Program-made: the position numbers and the translations under genes | Source of the DNA: Linepithema humile | Lineage: Eukaryota; Arthropoda; Insecta; Hymenoptera; Formicidae | Direction: 5' to 3' | Assembly: GCF_040581485.1 (NCBI RefSeq) | Contig: NC_090128.1 | Span: 2,852,001-2,916,000, forward strand | DNA: 64,000 bases | Part shown: piece by piece, positions 1 to 11,000 of the stretch | How the letters are laid out: each line of letters starts with the position of its first letter | Position numbering within the stretch: position 1 is the stretch's first letter | The notes under the pieces: generated by a model | Seen by the model: the letters and a program-made list of their open reading frames with translations, nothing else | The model's database searches: none | Told to the model about the DNA's origin: nothing

Positions 1-278
1 TGGCACAAATAATTAATCAAGCCATGAAATATAAACTATTGTAACATCTAGATATATATGTTTAATATTTTATTAAATTGTGATGTTTAGTACTTTATTA
101 AATTATAAAATATAAAAATGTTACTAAAACTTGAAAATATATTTATGCATCATAATAAAATAAGATGTTTTTTTCTCTTGAAAATCGAAAATTTTTTATT
201 TTATTATCGAATCGACAAAGAGAATGTTGAATTCATCATAGAATGCGAAGGTTTAAAAGTGATATTGAAAAAAATTAC

Positions 279-3200
279 CTTTATTTCCAGTGATATCGCC
301 TCTTTATAAAAATGCATAACATTTGATATGTTAATCCTTTCTTGTATTATTATCATACAATTTTCCCTAAAGATTAGATGTTGGTAAAAAGTAGCTAACT
401 CGTACAGCTCTGTAATGAAATGATGCTTTAGTCATAATTTAAGTAATTATGATACAATCAGACAATATACTTTACTCGAGCTTACCTAATGGATACTCAT
501 AAGATAGGTCAATTACACCAGTGTATAAATATTTTAAGAAGGATTTATATGAAGCAGCAGAGAAATCATCTCGGATGATGACACTGTTAAAAACACGGTG
601 ACATATAACATGAAATAAGTTTAAACTATTCATGATAAGAACAATATTGTTTCTGTCGTGAATGCTTACTTGTTTGTGTCATACGGGAAAAATTGTGCAT
701 ACATTTCCTTACAGCGAAGCATTATAACAATCTTATGAATGTACAAAGAGTGTAGATCCACAATTAACTCAATATCGGCGGATGCCTGTATAAATAAAAG
801 ATGAGAATTATTAGAAATAAAAAAACGAAATATATATGATGCAGATTACAAACAATATTTATTATAAATGTTTTTTTTTATTTTTTAGCAAAATTTAAAG
901 TAATAATTTATCTTAAAACAGATTTTGTCGCAAAAAATAACAAATCCAACACATACAAATATTATTAATTATGTACATATAGTAGTTTCGGATTATAAAA
1001 TCACCGTTCGAAATCGATTAACACACTATAAAAAGAATTTTTTATTCTCTAGTAATTGTTGCGTGAATTTTATCAGTAGCAAGTTTTCAGCAGAATTCGA
1101 ATAAGCTAAATCTGATAAAGCGTCTGATAAGACTGACTTCTCTCTCGCCGAGTACGAGCACTGGAAATGAATTTTTATCTTTCAAGTGAAGAAAAATAAT
1201 TTTATGTTCGACTACTGTATATACATATATGTATATTAATTTATGCTGATAAGAATAATTATGTGTATGTTTACTGATTATGTAATATAATTTTAGCTAC
1301 GAAAGAATATTATCAGCTTTATTTAGGTTTCAGCTATATATTCTGTTTCTTATCTCTCGTTGCCTCTGCAATAGTAAAGAAAAGTATTTGCACACTCTCT
1401 ATCTTTTTTTTATAATAACTGGCCACAAAAAAGATATTACTGAGAGCTATTTGAAGAGTACATTGTTATAATTAATGTATCACAAAGGATGCATTTTGTA
1501 TAGAATCCTGTTCAAAATTGCCCCAGAAATGCAGGGTATGTAAATCTCATTCATTATACATCTCTCTATTAATATTAAAAATACAAAATAAAGAAAACGA
1601 CATACGGAATTGTTGAATGCAGTTTCCAAATATGCTGGGGACATGACATGTGACAGTTTCTGCAGTTTGATCAGGTTTGTGCAAGGATAGTACATCTTCA
1701 TAAAACTTCTGGAACCTATGAACGCGACTTCTATGTTGTTAAGGTTAACATCAGATGGGTTGAAATAATTTTTGCCTTTATATGCACCCCAGAAGTAGAT
1801 GCGTTCGTCTTTATTAATTGCCAGACTTCTCGAGCAATCGAATCGAGCGGCGATATTCGTTATCTTCCCCATTCCTCTTGTGTCTATCTGTCGATCATCA
1901 AACGCTTCGATTATTGCATTATATGCATCTTTCGTTTCTATTATTATTACATAAAGATAAAGCAATTACCGGAGTGGGATAAAATACATAGTTTACACAG
2001 TTCCCGATGCCCAATTGTCCATGGTGATTTTTACCCCAGACATAGAGCAAACCTTCCCAAGAAAGCGCCAACGTGTGATCAGTTCCGCATTCTACTTTCG
2101 CTGAAACACCACGATTGCTCAGTGAAATAACTTGCATCGGCAAGTTTTAGATAAAATAAATATCACAATAATCGGACATTCAAATCATTATTGAAAATAT
2201 AATTGTTTCTATCAAAGTAATTTTTTCTCATTTGTTTTATACGAAAAAGACAAACATTTACGTAACAAAAATAAAATCGAAATTAGGATTATTCATTTAT
2301 AATTAGTTACATATTAATAAAAGATATCAGTATCCGGGTATAATGTAGAATACATGCGCAAGATACTTTGGAAATGAGAAATTCAGAAATTTGTTTCTAA
2401 GATTGATCAGAAATTCTCTCTTTCAGCTATTAAATATTATTACTCTTAATAAAATCATCAAGCTAAATTACTTCACATATCGTGATCTCATTATCTCATA
2501 GCTAATTGAACCAATTATTATGTAATTAAATATCACAAAACAGTTTCTAACTTGTTTTGTATGTAAAACTTAAATTACTCTCTTTTAAATATTATTTTTA
2601 GTTTTAAAATTCGTAAGTACTGAATAGTAAAATAAATTACCTATTGGAACATCTATCATGATTTTCATAGGTTTCAAATGCATCATGGCGCCATTAATTC
2701 CAAGTCCAAGCTGACCATACGTATTTTCGCCCCAACCGTAAAGTTCGCCGTCGTAAGTAACAGCCATATTGAAAACAAGGCCGCAAGAAATGCCTTGAAT
2801 GTCCTTTTTACCCAACTCATCCTCAATTATGACTTCCGTCGGTATTGAAACCGTTTCAAGATCAGCATGACCAACTTGTCCTCTATTATTTCTTCCCCAA
2901 CTATACACCTAAATTCAAAAAAACTGCATAACTCACAACGATCACAATTATCATTGTTATACCTCCACTTTACCTTTTTATCGTCGGTGAGCACGAGAAC
3001 ATGATAACAACCGCATTTAATGTCCACTACGCGTTTGCCTGATAATGCAGTCACTTCAAGAGGGTAGTTCACTGTCATTGTCAACCATGCATCATTTATA
3101 TCAACCATTTCATCGAGTGTATTGGGGAGTAGACGGGATGTATCATATCCCAACGTGTTAAATTGATTGTCACCCCAGGAATATACCTAAAAAAGAAAAT

Positions 3201-5465
3201 AGATTGTCAAAGATTTCGGGTATTTCGCTTTCTTTATACACGATATTACAAAAATCAAGTATAAAAATGGAAAAGTTAAGAATATTTGGTTTGCATTATT
3301 CTGCGTGCAAAATGCTATTTAATTTTAAAAACTTATAGAAATTTCTGCAAATTCTATGAAATAGTCTAAATTGAAATATAAAAATATGAATATAAAAAAT
3401 ATTGTTACGTCCGCGAACCGGTATTTCACGCACGACAACGAAACTCGCGAAATTAAGCAACACAACACAACACTTCGAATAAACAGAGAACACTTTAATA
3501 AGAACAGTAACTCAACAGTAACTCTTACAATAAGAAACCGGAAATATAATTTAAAGACCGGAGCTGTCGTATACGTCCGCCCGAGCAGACAGCTATCTCA
3601 GATCTGACATATGACAATATAAAGATTTTCTTGTGTATTTATTGCAAAATATTAGATATGCTAATAATTAAAATTACATATATCTATGATATCGTAAAGA
3701 TAAACATATAAAACATGCATCTTAGTTGTCCCGATCTTTATCAAATTATCACAGTATGAAAAGTATCACAACATATCACACATATCCTAACTTTGAAGTT
3801 TTACGTTTACTTTCTATTCAAACAAAGAACAAAATCTGTAATCGTTTGCAATGTTGTGCTGTTAATTCTTTTTAATGCTTAAATTTTCTAATTTAAACGT
3901 CATAAAAAGAAATTATTTATCTTCAATAAATAAAATCAATATTTTTATAACAACGTCAATATATATATTCACGTTTCATCATATTATATATCGATAACTT
4001 TTTAATATACCTTTCCTTCTTCAGTCAGTACGAAGTAGCTTCCAGCAGTGCCTGTTATGGTTTTGATATTTTGTTGACACAGATTTTCTAGTTTTTGAGG
4101 CTGTAGAGTACTAATTGTATTGTTTAATATGAACTGGCCGTTTCTACTGCCCACACCGTAAACGTTCTTATTTGCCGTTACAATTAAAACCGCTTTCCAA
4201 TTCACAGCTGTTTTAAAAAATATTTAATATAAGTAACAATACTGTCAAAATAAAAATATGACAAAGAGAAATAAAACAGATATTTAATTACGTTTGTTAT
4301 TACATCCATACCACATGACTAGGTCAATTTGTAAGAGAAAATCCGTACGCAAGATGCTTAACAGCGGCCAGAGCTTCAAATCATTGCTTTGCAAATAATG
4401 GTTTACCGAATCGTTGTCATTCATGAACTCCAAGTTTTCTCCCACGTCAATTATTAATCTGATAAGTGTTGTCAAATTTATTCTACATAACTTTTTATTC
4501 AGATTCTGTACTGACATCTGCGATTATTCTAACATCGCAGTTGCACGGTGGCAATATATTTTTACTGACTAAAAGATAAAAAGAAAAAAATAGGCAGCTT
4601 ACTGTTTTATGCTTGGACTTGTCATTAGTGCTCTTCTCGATGTATCATTATTTGTCAGTGACTCTCTCGGTGACTCTCTTGGTGTTTCTCTCTGTGACTC
4701 TCTCGGTGTTTCTCTCTGTGACTCTCTCGGTGTTCCTCTCGGTGACTCTCTCGGTGTTCTTCTCGGTGACTCTCTTGGTGTTCTTCTCGGTGACTCTCTC
4801 GGTGTTTCTCTCGGTGACTCTCTCGGTGTTTCTCTCGGTGACTCTCTCGGTGTTTCTCTCTGTGACTCTCTCGGTGTTTCTCTCTGTGACTTTCTCGGTG
4901 TTCCTCTCGATGACTCTCTCGGTGTTCTTCTCGGTGATTCTCTCGGTGTTTCTCTCGGTGACTCTCTCGGTGTTTTTCTCGGTGACTCTCTCGGTGTTCT
5001 TCTCGGTGATTCTCTCGGTGTTTCTCTCGGTGACTCTCTCGGTGTTTTTCTCGGTGACTCTCTCGGTGTTCCTCTCGGTGACTCTCTCGGTGTTCTTCTC
5101 GGTGACTCTCTCGGTGTTTCTCTCGGTAACTCTCTCGGTGTTTCTCTCGGTGACTCTCTCGGTGTTTCTCTCTGTGACTCTCTCGGTGTTTTTCTCGGTG
5201 ACTCTCTCGGTGTTCCTCTCGGTGACTCTCTCGGTGTTTCTCTCGGTGACTCTCTCGGTGTTTCTCTCGGTGACTCTCTCGGTGTTCTTCTCGGTGACTC
5301 TTTCGGGGTTCCTCTCGGTGACTCTCTCGGTGTTTCTCTCGATGACTTCCTCAATGACTCTTCCGATGACTCTTTCAGTGACTCTGTCGGTAATGTCAAT
5401 GGTGATTCTTTCCGCAATGACTTTCTCAGAAGATTCATCGATGGTTGCTTGAAATTTTCTGACAT
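279..5465 (-). CDS. RCC1 and BTB domain protein, copy A (3' end outside window)
   Basis: Minus-strand exons: 5465-4603, 4458-4292, 4207-4011, 3186-2974, 2908-2641, 2100-1970, 1887-1606, 785-670, 583-486, 409-279; the last BACK exon lies beyond base 1. Phases agree throughout, giving 822 codons in the window. The ATG at 5465 has a good context (GACAACATGTC). Domains in order: an N-terminal tail of about 57 RETP/RESP-type tetrapeptides (4603-5465), then a segment with the KLWPLL motif that matches the KWP start of vertebrate RCBTB1/2, about five RCC1 blades with motifs such as YSWG, YGWGENTYGQLGLG and YVWGKN, then a BTB domain (IHK, FLKYLYTGVIDL) and the start of BACK. RCBTB proteins are proposed substrate adaptors for cullin-3 ligases; function here is inferred from the family. 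Exon 4 is 57 bases longer than in the other copies. Tail length is far beyond the family norm. Confidence 0.88.
3403..3609. mobile_element. About 207-bp insertion in copy A intron, LTR-like
   Basis: This block is present in the intron between exons 3 and 4 of copy A and absent from the matching introns of copies B and C. It starts TGTTACGTCCGCG and ends GATCTGACA, that is TG...CA, and has higher GC than its surroundings. That is the look of a solo LTR of a Ty3-type element. I could not find a clean target-site duplication, so the class is uncertain. A plus-strand ORF crosses it but shows no recognisable protein. Confidence 0.4.
4640..5345 (-). repeat. 24-bp coding minisatellite in copy A exon 1
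   Basis: On the plus strand the unit is close to GGTGACTCTCTCGGTGTTTC plus four bases, repeated about 28 times with point changes. On the minus strand it encodes the octapeptide RETPRESP. Variants (RGTP, RRTP, RKTP, RESQ) are single-base changes. All unit changes preserve the minus-strand frame. The repeat has no stop in several other frames, so long ORFs also appear on the plus strand; those are side effects. Shorter, more degenerate versions sit in copy C (about 20915-21265) and, as a remnant, in copy B (about 13020-13125). Confidence 0.93.
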
Positions 5466-5793
5466 GTTGTCTTCAATGTCGAATCTTAAATTTATTAACA
5501 AGTTTTGAACGAGATCTTATAGTCCCAATTAAATTTCACACATACAATGTTGTACACAACAAAACATTGACTATTTAAGTCATATAACGTTTTTATTTTC
5601 AAACTTTACTTTAGCTACTGTGTATACCGGAGAAGCAATGATAAAAGACTTTATTGTACAAACATCTAGACGATATGCATTATATGAATATTTTAACAAC
5701 ATAATTTGCAGTGCGAGAAATCAATTGTGTTGCAGCAAAACAAATTATATACCTTTTTCTCTTATATTGAAAGAATAAAATTATTCAAATTCT

Positions 5794-5957
5794 TTATTTT
5801 TTTAAAGTAAGATAGATGCAAGATCTTAGATGAAACATCTTTTCCAACTGTATTATAATTTCGTTCGTCTTGCTATTTTTATTTACGTGAATCCTAGCAC
5901 AAGGATAAGATTTACTGAGATAAAAGCAACTTTGCATAAAGTATCCGTAACAACACA
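5794..5957 (-). other. Conserved anonymous ORF upstream of copy A
   Basis: A short ORF beginning MCCYGYFMQ and ending near SCIYLT lies upstream of exon 1. Homologues are at 13843-14019 and 21669-21857. The third differs from the others by a 6-base and a 3-base insertion, both in frame, while surrounding DNA carries out-of-frame indels. Copy A ends early (LTLKK) while B and C end NEEFE and NKEFE. No start context, signal or domain is convincing. It may be a 5' UTR exon or a small coding exon; I do not recognise it. Confidence 0.3.
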
Positions 5958-6929
5958 TTATTATTTGCGCGCACAAGTCATTACATTATGTATGGGTACT
6001 GCATAAATAAAAGCAACCTTACGTAAAAGGCTCACGGTAAATTGTAAAAAATCAAATTTATTAGTTATTTGATATAAAAGAAAAACTGTTGCATCGCTTT
6101 TTGTTATAATAATACAATTTATAAAACATTTGTTCGATTGTATGTTATATTGAATTATTTTTATAATAACTAATTATGACAAATGAATAAAAGTAGAAGA
6201 TAGTAAAGCTTACCAACAGGTACACAGCTAAATTCTGACTGATTTCTTAATCTTCTTTTGCAGAAGGAAAGTCGAACAAACGGATCGTTCTTATTAAACG
6301 CAAACAAATAAAGAGAGAGAGAGGGAGAAAGAGACAAATAAATATCTCTCCGAAATAAAGCATCATAATATCTAAGAAATTTGAATGTATCAATGTTCTT
6401 ACGAAAAGTTTTAACGAATTTAATGACATTTATAATTATTATTAATTTGATTAACAGTATTAATTTTTTAATCCTTCTAAAAATGTTAATCTGTGTGTTA
6501 ATCTTATAATAATTATAAAACAAAATTTAAAGTTGCAAAAATTTAGAAAAATATAAAAACTTATTTTAAATTATGCATTAAATATGAAGATTCAAAAGTC
6601 TTGATGGGCGACACGCCGTTTTACACAGTCGGATTGCTCACAATACATTATTCAACATTCACTGATATGTAATAATAAAAAATATATTTGTGTTGTAGAT
6701 ATGCAACGCAAATATATTTATTTACTGCGAAATTAATAATGATATCAAATAATAGCATAGGATAATGCATCTAGAAACAACTGTGATTAAAGTCGGCAAT
6801 TTGTTTTTCTTGCAAAAGTTTGCTTTAAAAACAAGTTATCTAACTTTGAGTGACGTCAACAAGACTGTTGAAGGATCAAAGGTATTTTTGCATCAATTAT
6901 ATACTTCATTATTATTCGTATTTCTGCTA

Positions 6930-7098
6930 CACGGAAAAAATTTTATATCAAAAATTACTATGTACGACATTAACCGCGGACCATAAAGCCGCGGACCAAA
7001 AATTTTTACTATGTTTCACATATGAAAAACATAGTAAAAGTTTTTATAATTCCTTCAGAACCCTACATAGTTATTTCTGATAATAAATTTTCTCCGTG
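6930..7098. mobile_element. MITE, CACGG family, insertion in unit A
   Basis: Begins CACGGAAAAAATTTTATATC and ends with the inverse (AAATTTTCTCCGTG), flanked by TA on both sides. The matching place in unit B reads GCTATCTTAAAT with a single TA, an empty site. TIRs about 35 bases, length 169. TA target duplication points to a Tc1/mariner-type non-autonomous element. Other members: 18734-18915 and 38162-38380. Confidence 0.85.
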
Positions 7099-7174
7099 TA
7101 TCTTAAATAATGTGCGGTAACAAATTCCAATAATTATTTTAGATTATGTCTATTAGGAGTCCTCGGCATGGAAA

Positions 7175-7193
7175 ACGCATTCCGCGGCCGAGC
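7175..7193 (-). promoter_or_regulatory. 19-bp block identical in all three units, unit A
   Basis: ACGCATTCCGCGGCCGAGC is identical at 7175-7193, 15047-15065 and 23309-23327, inside a GC-rich island of about 170 bases in otherwise AT-rich DNA. It lies about 1.7-2 kb upstream of each ATG. On the minus strand of unit A a TATA-like GATATATAG sits about 10 bases upstream of it. A shared core promoter or regulator-binding site is the likely explanation; this is inferred from conservation only. Confidence 0.4.
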
Positions 7194-8016
7194 TGCAACT
7201 ATATATCCTTCGCGTTTTAGTTGTTCGAACAACCAGAAACTTCGGTGAAAACCTCGGACGCGCGTTTCGTTTCTCAAATGAAAAGAGCGTGCGGCAGGGT
7301 GAGAGACGCAATATTACAACTTAAACCGAATTGATACAATTTCTAGCGAATAATAATGATTAGTACGTTTTCAGAGATTTCGCGTCTTGAGATTTGTGAT
7401 ACAAATTCAAAGTCGGAGACTTTATTATAAAAATTAAATTATAAAATTATTAATAATAAATAATGTATAAAATGTACATATCTAATTTTGTAATTAAAAA
7501 AATTTATGTCTTTTTTAATCAATTTAATTTTTATATTTCAAAACTGGAAGATCAAAATTTGTCAAATATTAGACTTATTTATAATATAATAATCATCACA
7601 TAATATAAATCACCAAATATAAAACTTATCTTTTCTGTACGACAGCTTTTTTTGTCTCTCTCTATATTTATTTGCGCGAATTCTAAAATAATTATAAGAG
7701 TCTTACAAGATTAACTTTAGCCGAAGCAAGATTCCATAAAAAATATTCGTAAAAACACAACATAATTTGCGCATACAAATTAATGTTACAATCATGTATC
7801 AAATTTACTTGCTCACGCTATATGTTACGAATAAAAAAATATAAACGAAGACGATTAAAATGCAAATTTAAATAAAGTACATTTGCATATTTAAAACAAG
7901 TACAACTTATTTATACTAATTTTTTATCAATTTATCAGATTGCTATTAGTATATGTTAATAGATGTATAGACCAATAAATATACCTAGGCAAATAAATAA
8001 TACCTAGGCAAACAAA

Positions 8017-11000
8017 TTAATATTTAAAAGCGCAGGCATTGGCCGCTTTTATTATAAAATTAAACTGTATCTCTTCTGATAATTTAGCATAACCTTCTGT
8101 TTTCACCACAACCGTCAGATTATTTATGGCATACGTGAAGCAGAACTCCTCTAGTTTCTGCAAAATTACGTGATATTTGACAAGCTTATAAATAAACATG
8201 TATGAGTATATTGCAATTAACAATAGTGTTAATCCTTATAAATCAACAGTGAAGCATGTACCCGACATTATATTTTATTCTAGCAGTTCAAATATCGAAT
8301 TATACTTAAATAATTAATCAAACTAAAAATATAAAATGTTGCAACATCTAGAAATATGTGTTTTATACTTCATTAAATTGTGATGTTTAGTACTTTATTA
8401 AATTATAAAATACAAAAATGTTACTAAAACTTGAAAATATATTTATGCATCATAATAAAATACGATGCTTTTTTCTTCAAAATCAAAAATTTTTTATTTT
8501 ATTGTCGAATCGATAAAGAGAACGTTGAATTAATCATAGAATGCGAAAGTTTAAAAGTGATATTGAAAAAAATTACCTTTATTTTCAGTGATATCGCCTC
8601 GGCATAAAAATGCATGACATTTAATATGGTGATCTCTTGCTTTAGTGTCCGAATGCAAAGTTTCAGAAACATTTTATCACCGTAAGAAGAAGCTAATACG
8701 TAGGTTTCTGTAACGAAATGTTACTTTAGTCATAATTTATAAGTAATTACGATACAATCAGACAATATACTTAACTCGAACTTACCTAATGGATTCTTAT
8801 AAGGTAGGTCAATTACACCAGTGTATACATATTTTAAGAAGGATTTATATGAAGCAGCAGAGAAATCATTTCGTATGATGACACTATTGAGAATACGATG
8901 ACGTACAACGTGAAATAAGTTTAAATTCTTAATAAGAATTCTTAATAAGAACAATATTGTTTCTGTCGTGAATACTTACCTGTCTGAGTTATGCATAAAA
9001 AGTTTTTTATACATTTCCGGACACTTAATCATAATGACATTCTTGTGAATATATATAGATTCTTGATACGCTAATAACTTAACATCGGCTGACATCTATA
9101 TTAATAAAAAATGAGAATTATTACAGACAAAAAAACGAAATATATATCATGCAGACCAGAAACAATATTTATTACAAGCTTTTCTTAAATTTTTTAGCAA
9201 AATTTATATTAATAATTTTACTGAAAACAGATTTTATCGAAAAAAAATAATAAATCTAACACGTACAAATATTAATTATGTACATACAGTAGTTCCAGAT
9301 TACAAAATCACCGTTCCGGATTACAAAATCACCATTCGAAATCGATCAATATGCTATAAGAAGGATGCGATTTTTTATCCTTTAGTAATTATCGCATGAA
9401 TTTTATCAGCAGCAAGTTTTCAACAGAAATCGAATAAGCTAAATTTGATAAAGTGTCTGATAAGACTGACTTTTCTCTCGCCGAGCACTGGAAACGAATT
9501 TTTATCTTTCAAATGAAAAAAAGTAATTTTATGTTCGACTACTGTATATACATATATTCATTTATGCTGATAAGAATAATTATGTGTATGTTTACTAATT
9601 ATGTAAATATAATTTTATCTACGAAAGAATATTATTAGGATATTTAGGTCCATTTAGATTTCAGCCATATTTTCTGTTTTTTGCCTCTAACGCTTTTGCC
9701 ATAGTAAAGAAAAATATTTGCACACACTCTACCTTTTTGTGTAATAATTGGCCACAAAAAGAAAATATTTCTGAAAACTATTTCCATCCAAGTGTACATT
9801 GTTTTAATTGTATCACAAAGGATGCACTTTAAATGTAATTCTTTTCTGTTCAAAATTGTCCTAGAAAAACGAGGTATGCAAATCTTTTTCATTACCCGTC
9901 TCTCTATTTTACTTTATACTTTATAATATGAAAAATATAAAAAATAGGAAATAATGAAAGCTACATACGGAATTGTCAAAGACAGTTTCCAAATGTGTTA
10001 CAGACATGATATAATTTAATATCTTGAGTCTGCTTAGGCTTGTACAGGGATTGTGTACTTTTATGAAGCTTCTAAGATCTATAAACGCATCATGTATATT
10101 GTTAAGATTAATGTCAATTGGACTCAAATAACATTTGGATTTATGAACATATGATCCCCATACGTAAATACGTTTGTTTTCATTAACTAGAGCACTTCTC
10201 GTGCAATCATATCGAGTGACGATATCGGTTATCTTCCCAATTTTTCCCGTGTTTATCTGTCGATCATCAAACGCTTCAATTATTGTATACACTTCTCGTC
10301 TCTATTATTATTTACAACAATTATATAAAGCGATTACCGTAATGGGAGAAACAATATGGTTCACGCAGCTCCCGATGCCCAATTGTCCATCGTCGTTTTT
10401 ACCCCAAACATAGAGCAAACCTTCCCGAGTAAGAGCCAACGTATGTTCAGATCCGCATTCCACTTTCGCTGAAAACGCCACGATTGCTCAGTGAAATAAC
10501 TTGCATCGGCAAGTCTTAGATAAAATAAATGTCATAGTAGACGGACATTTAAATCATTATTAAAAATATTATTTTTCCTATCAAAGTAATATTTTCTCAT
10601 CTGTTTTGTATGACAAAGATAAAAATTTACATAACAGAAATAAAATCACAATTAAGATTATTAATTAATAGTTAATTACGTATTAATAAAAATATCAGTA
10701 TCCTGGCATAATGTAGAATACATGCGCAAGATACTTTTGAAATGAGAAATTCAGAATTTTGTTTTTAAGATTGATCAGAAATGTATTGTTTCAACTATTA
10801 AATATTATTATCTACTCTTAAAATCACAAAGAATTAATCTAAATTGCTTCACATGACATGACCTCATATCTCATAAATCATTGTACTAATTATTATATAA
10901 TTAAATATTATATGCAAAACAATTTCTAATCTGTTTTGTATGCAAAACTTAAATTACTAAAGCTCTCTTTTAAATACTATTTTTAGGTTTCACATTTATA

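Larger units (their letters stand above)
5466..8016. other. Intergenic DNA between copies A and B
   Basis: AT-rich spacer. It holds, on the minus strand, a small conserved ORF (5794-5957), a GT donor-like site conserved in all units (GTTG|GTAAGC ending at 6214), a GA-rich simple repeat near 6310-6340, a MITE (6930-7098), and a GC-rich block (7150-7320) that is likely the promoter region of copy A. Nothing else convincing is seen. The homologous spacer between B and C is 13210-15856. Confidence 0.6.

Noticed and set aside
1888..1940. Five-base length difference before exon 7 of copy A, suggesting a pseudogene
   Set aside because: Using the CGACAG acceptor common to all copies places the difference in the intron and keeps every frame open.
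4609..5508. Plus-strand ORFs of 279-299 codons, Leu/Ser/Val/Gly-rich
   Set aside because: Mirror images of the stop-free 24-bp minisatellite; the minus-strand frame continues into conserved coding flanks and splices to the RCC1 core.
10338..10560. Apparent frameshift in copies B and C (extra T before exon 6) and lost AG in copy A
   Set aside because: All three copies share an in-frame acceptor TTTCAG/TTTTCAG at the start of the AKVECG segment; the differences then fall in the intron, and the RCC1 repeat has normal length.
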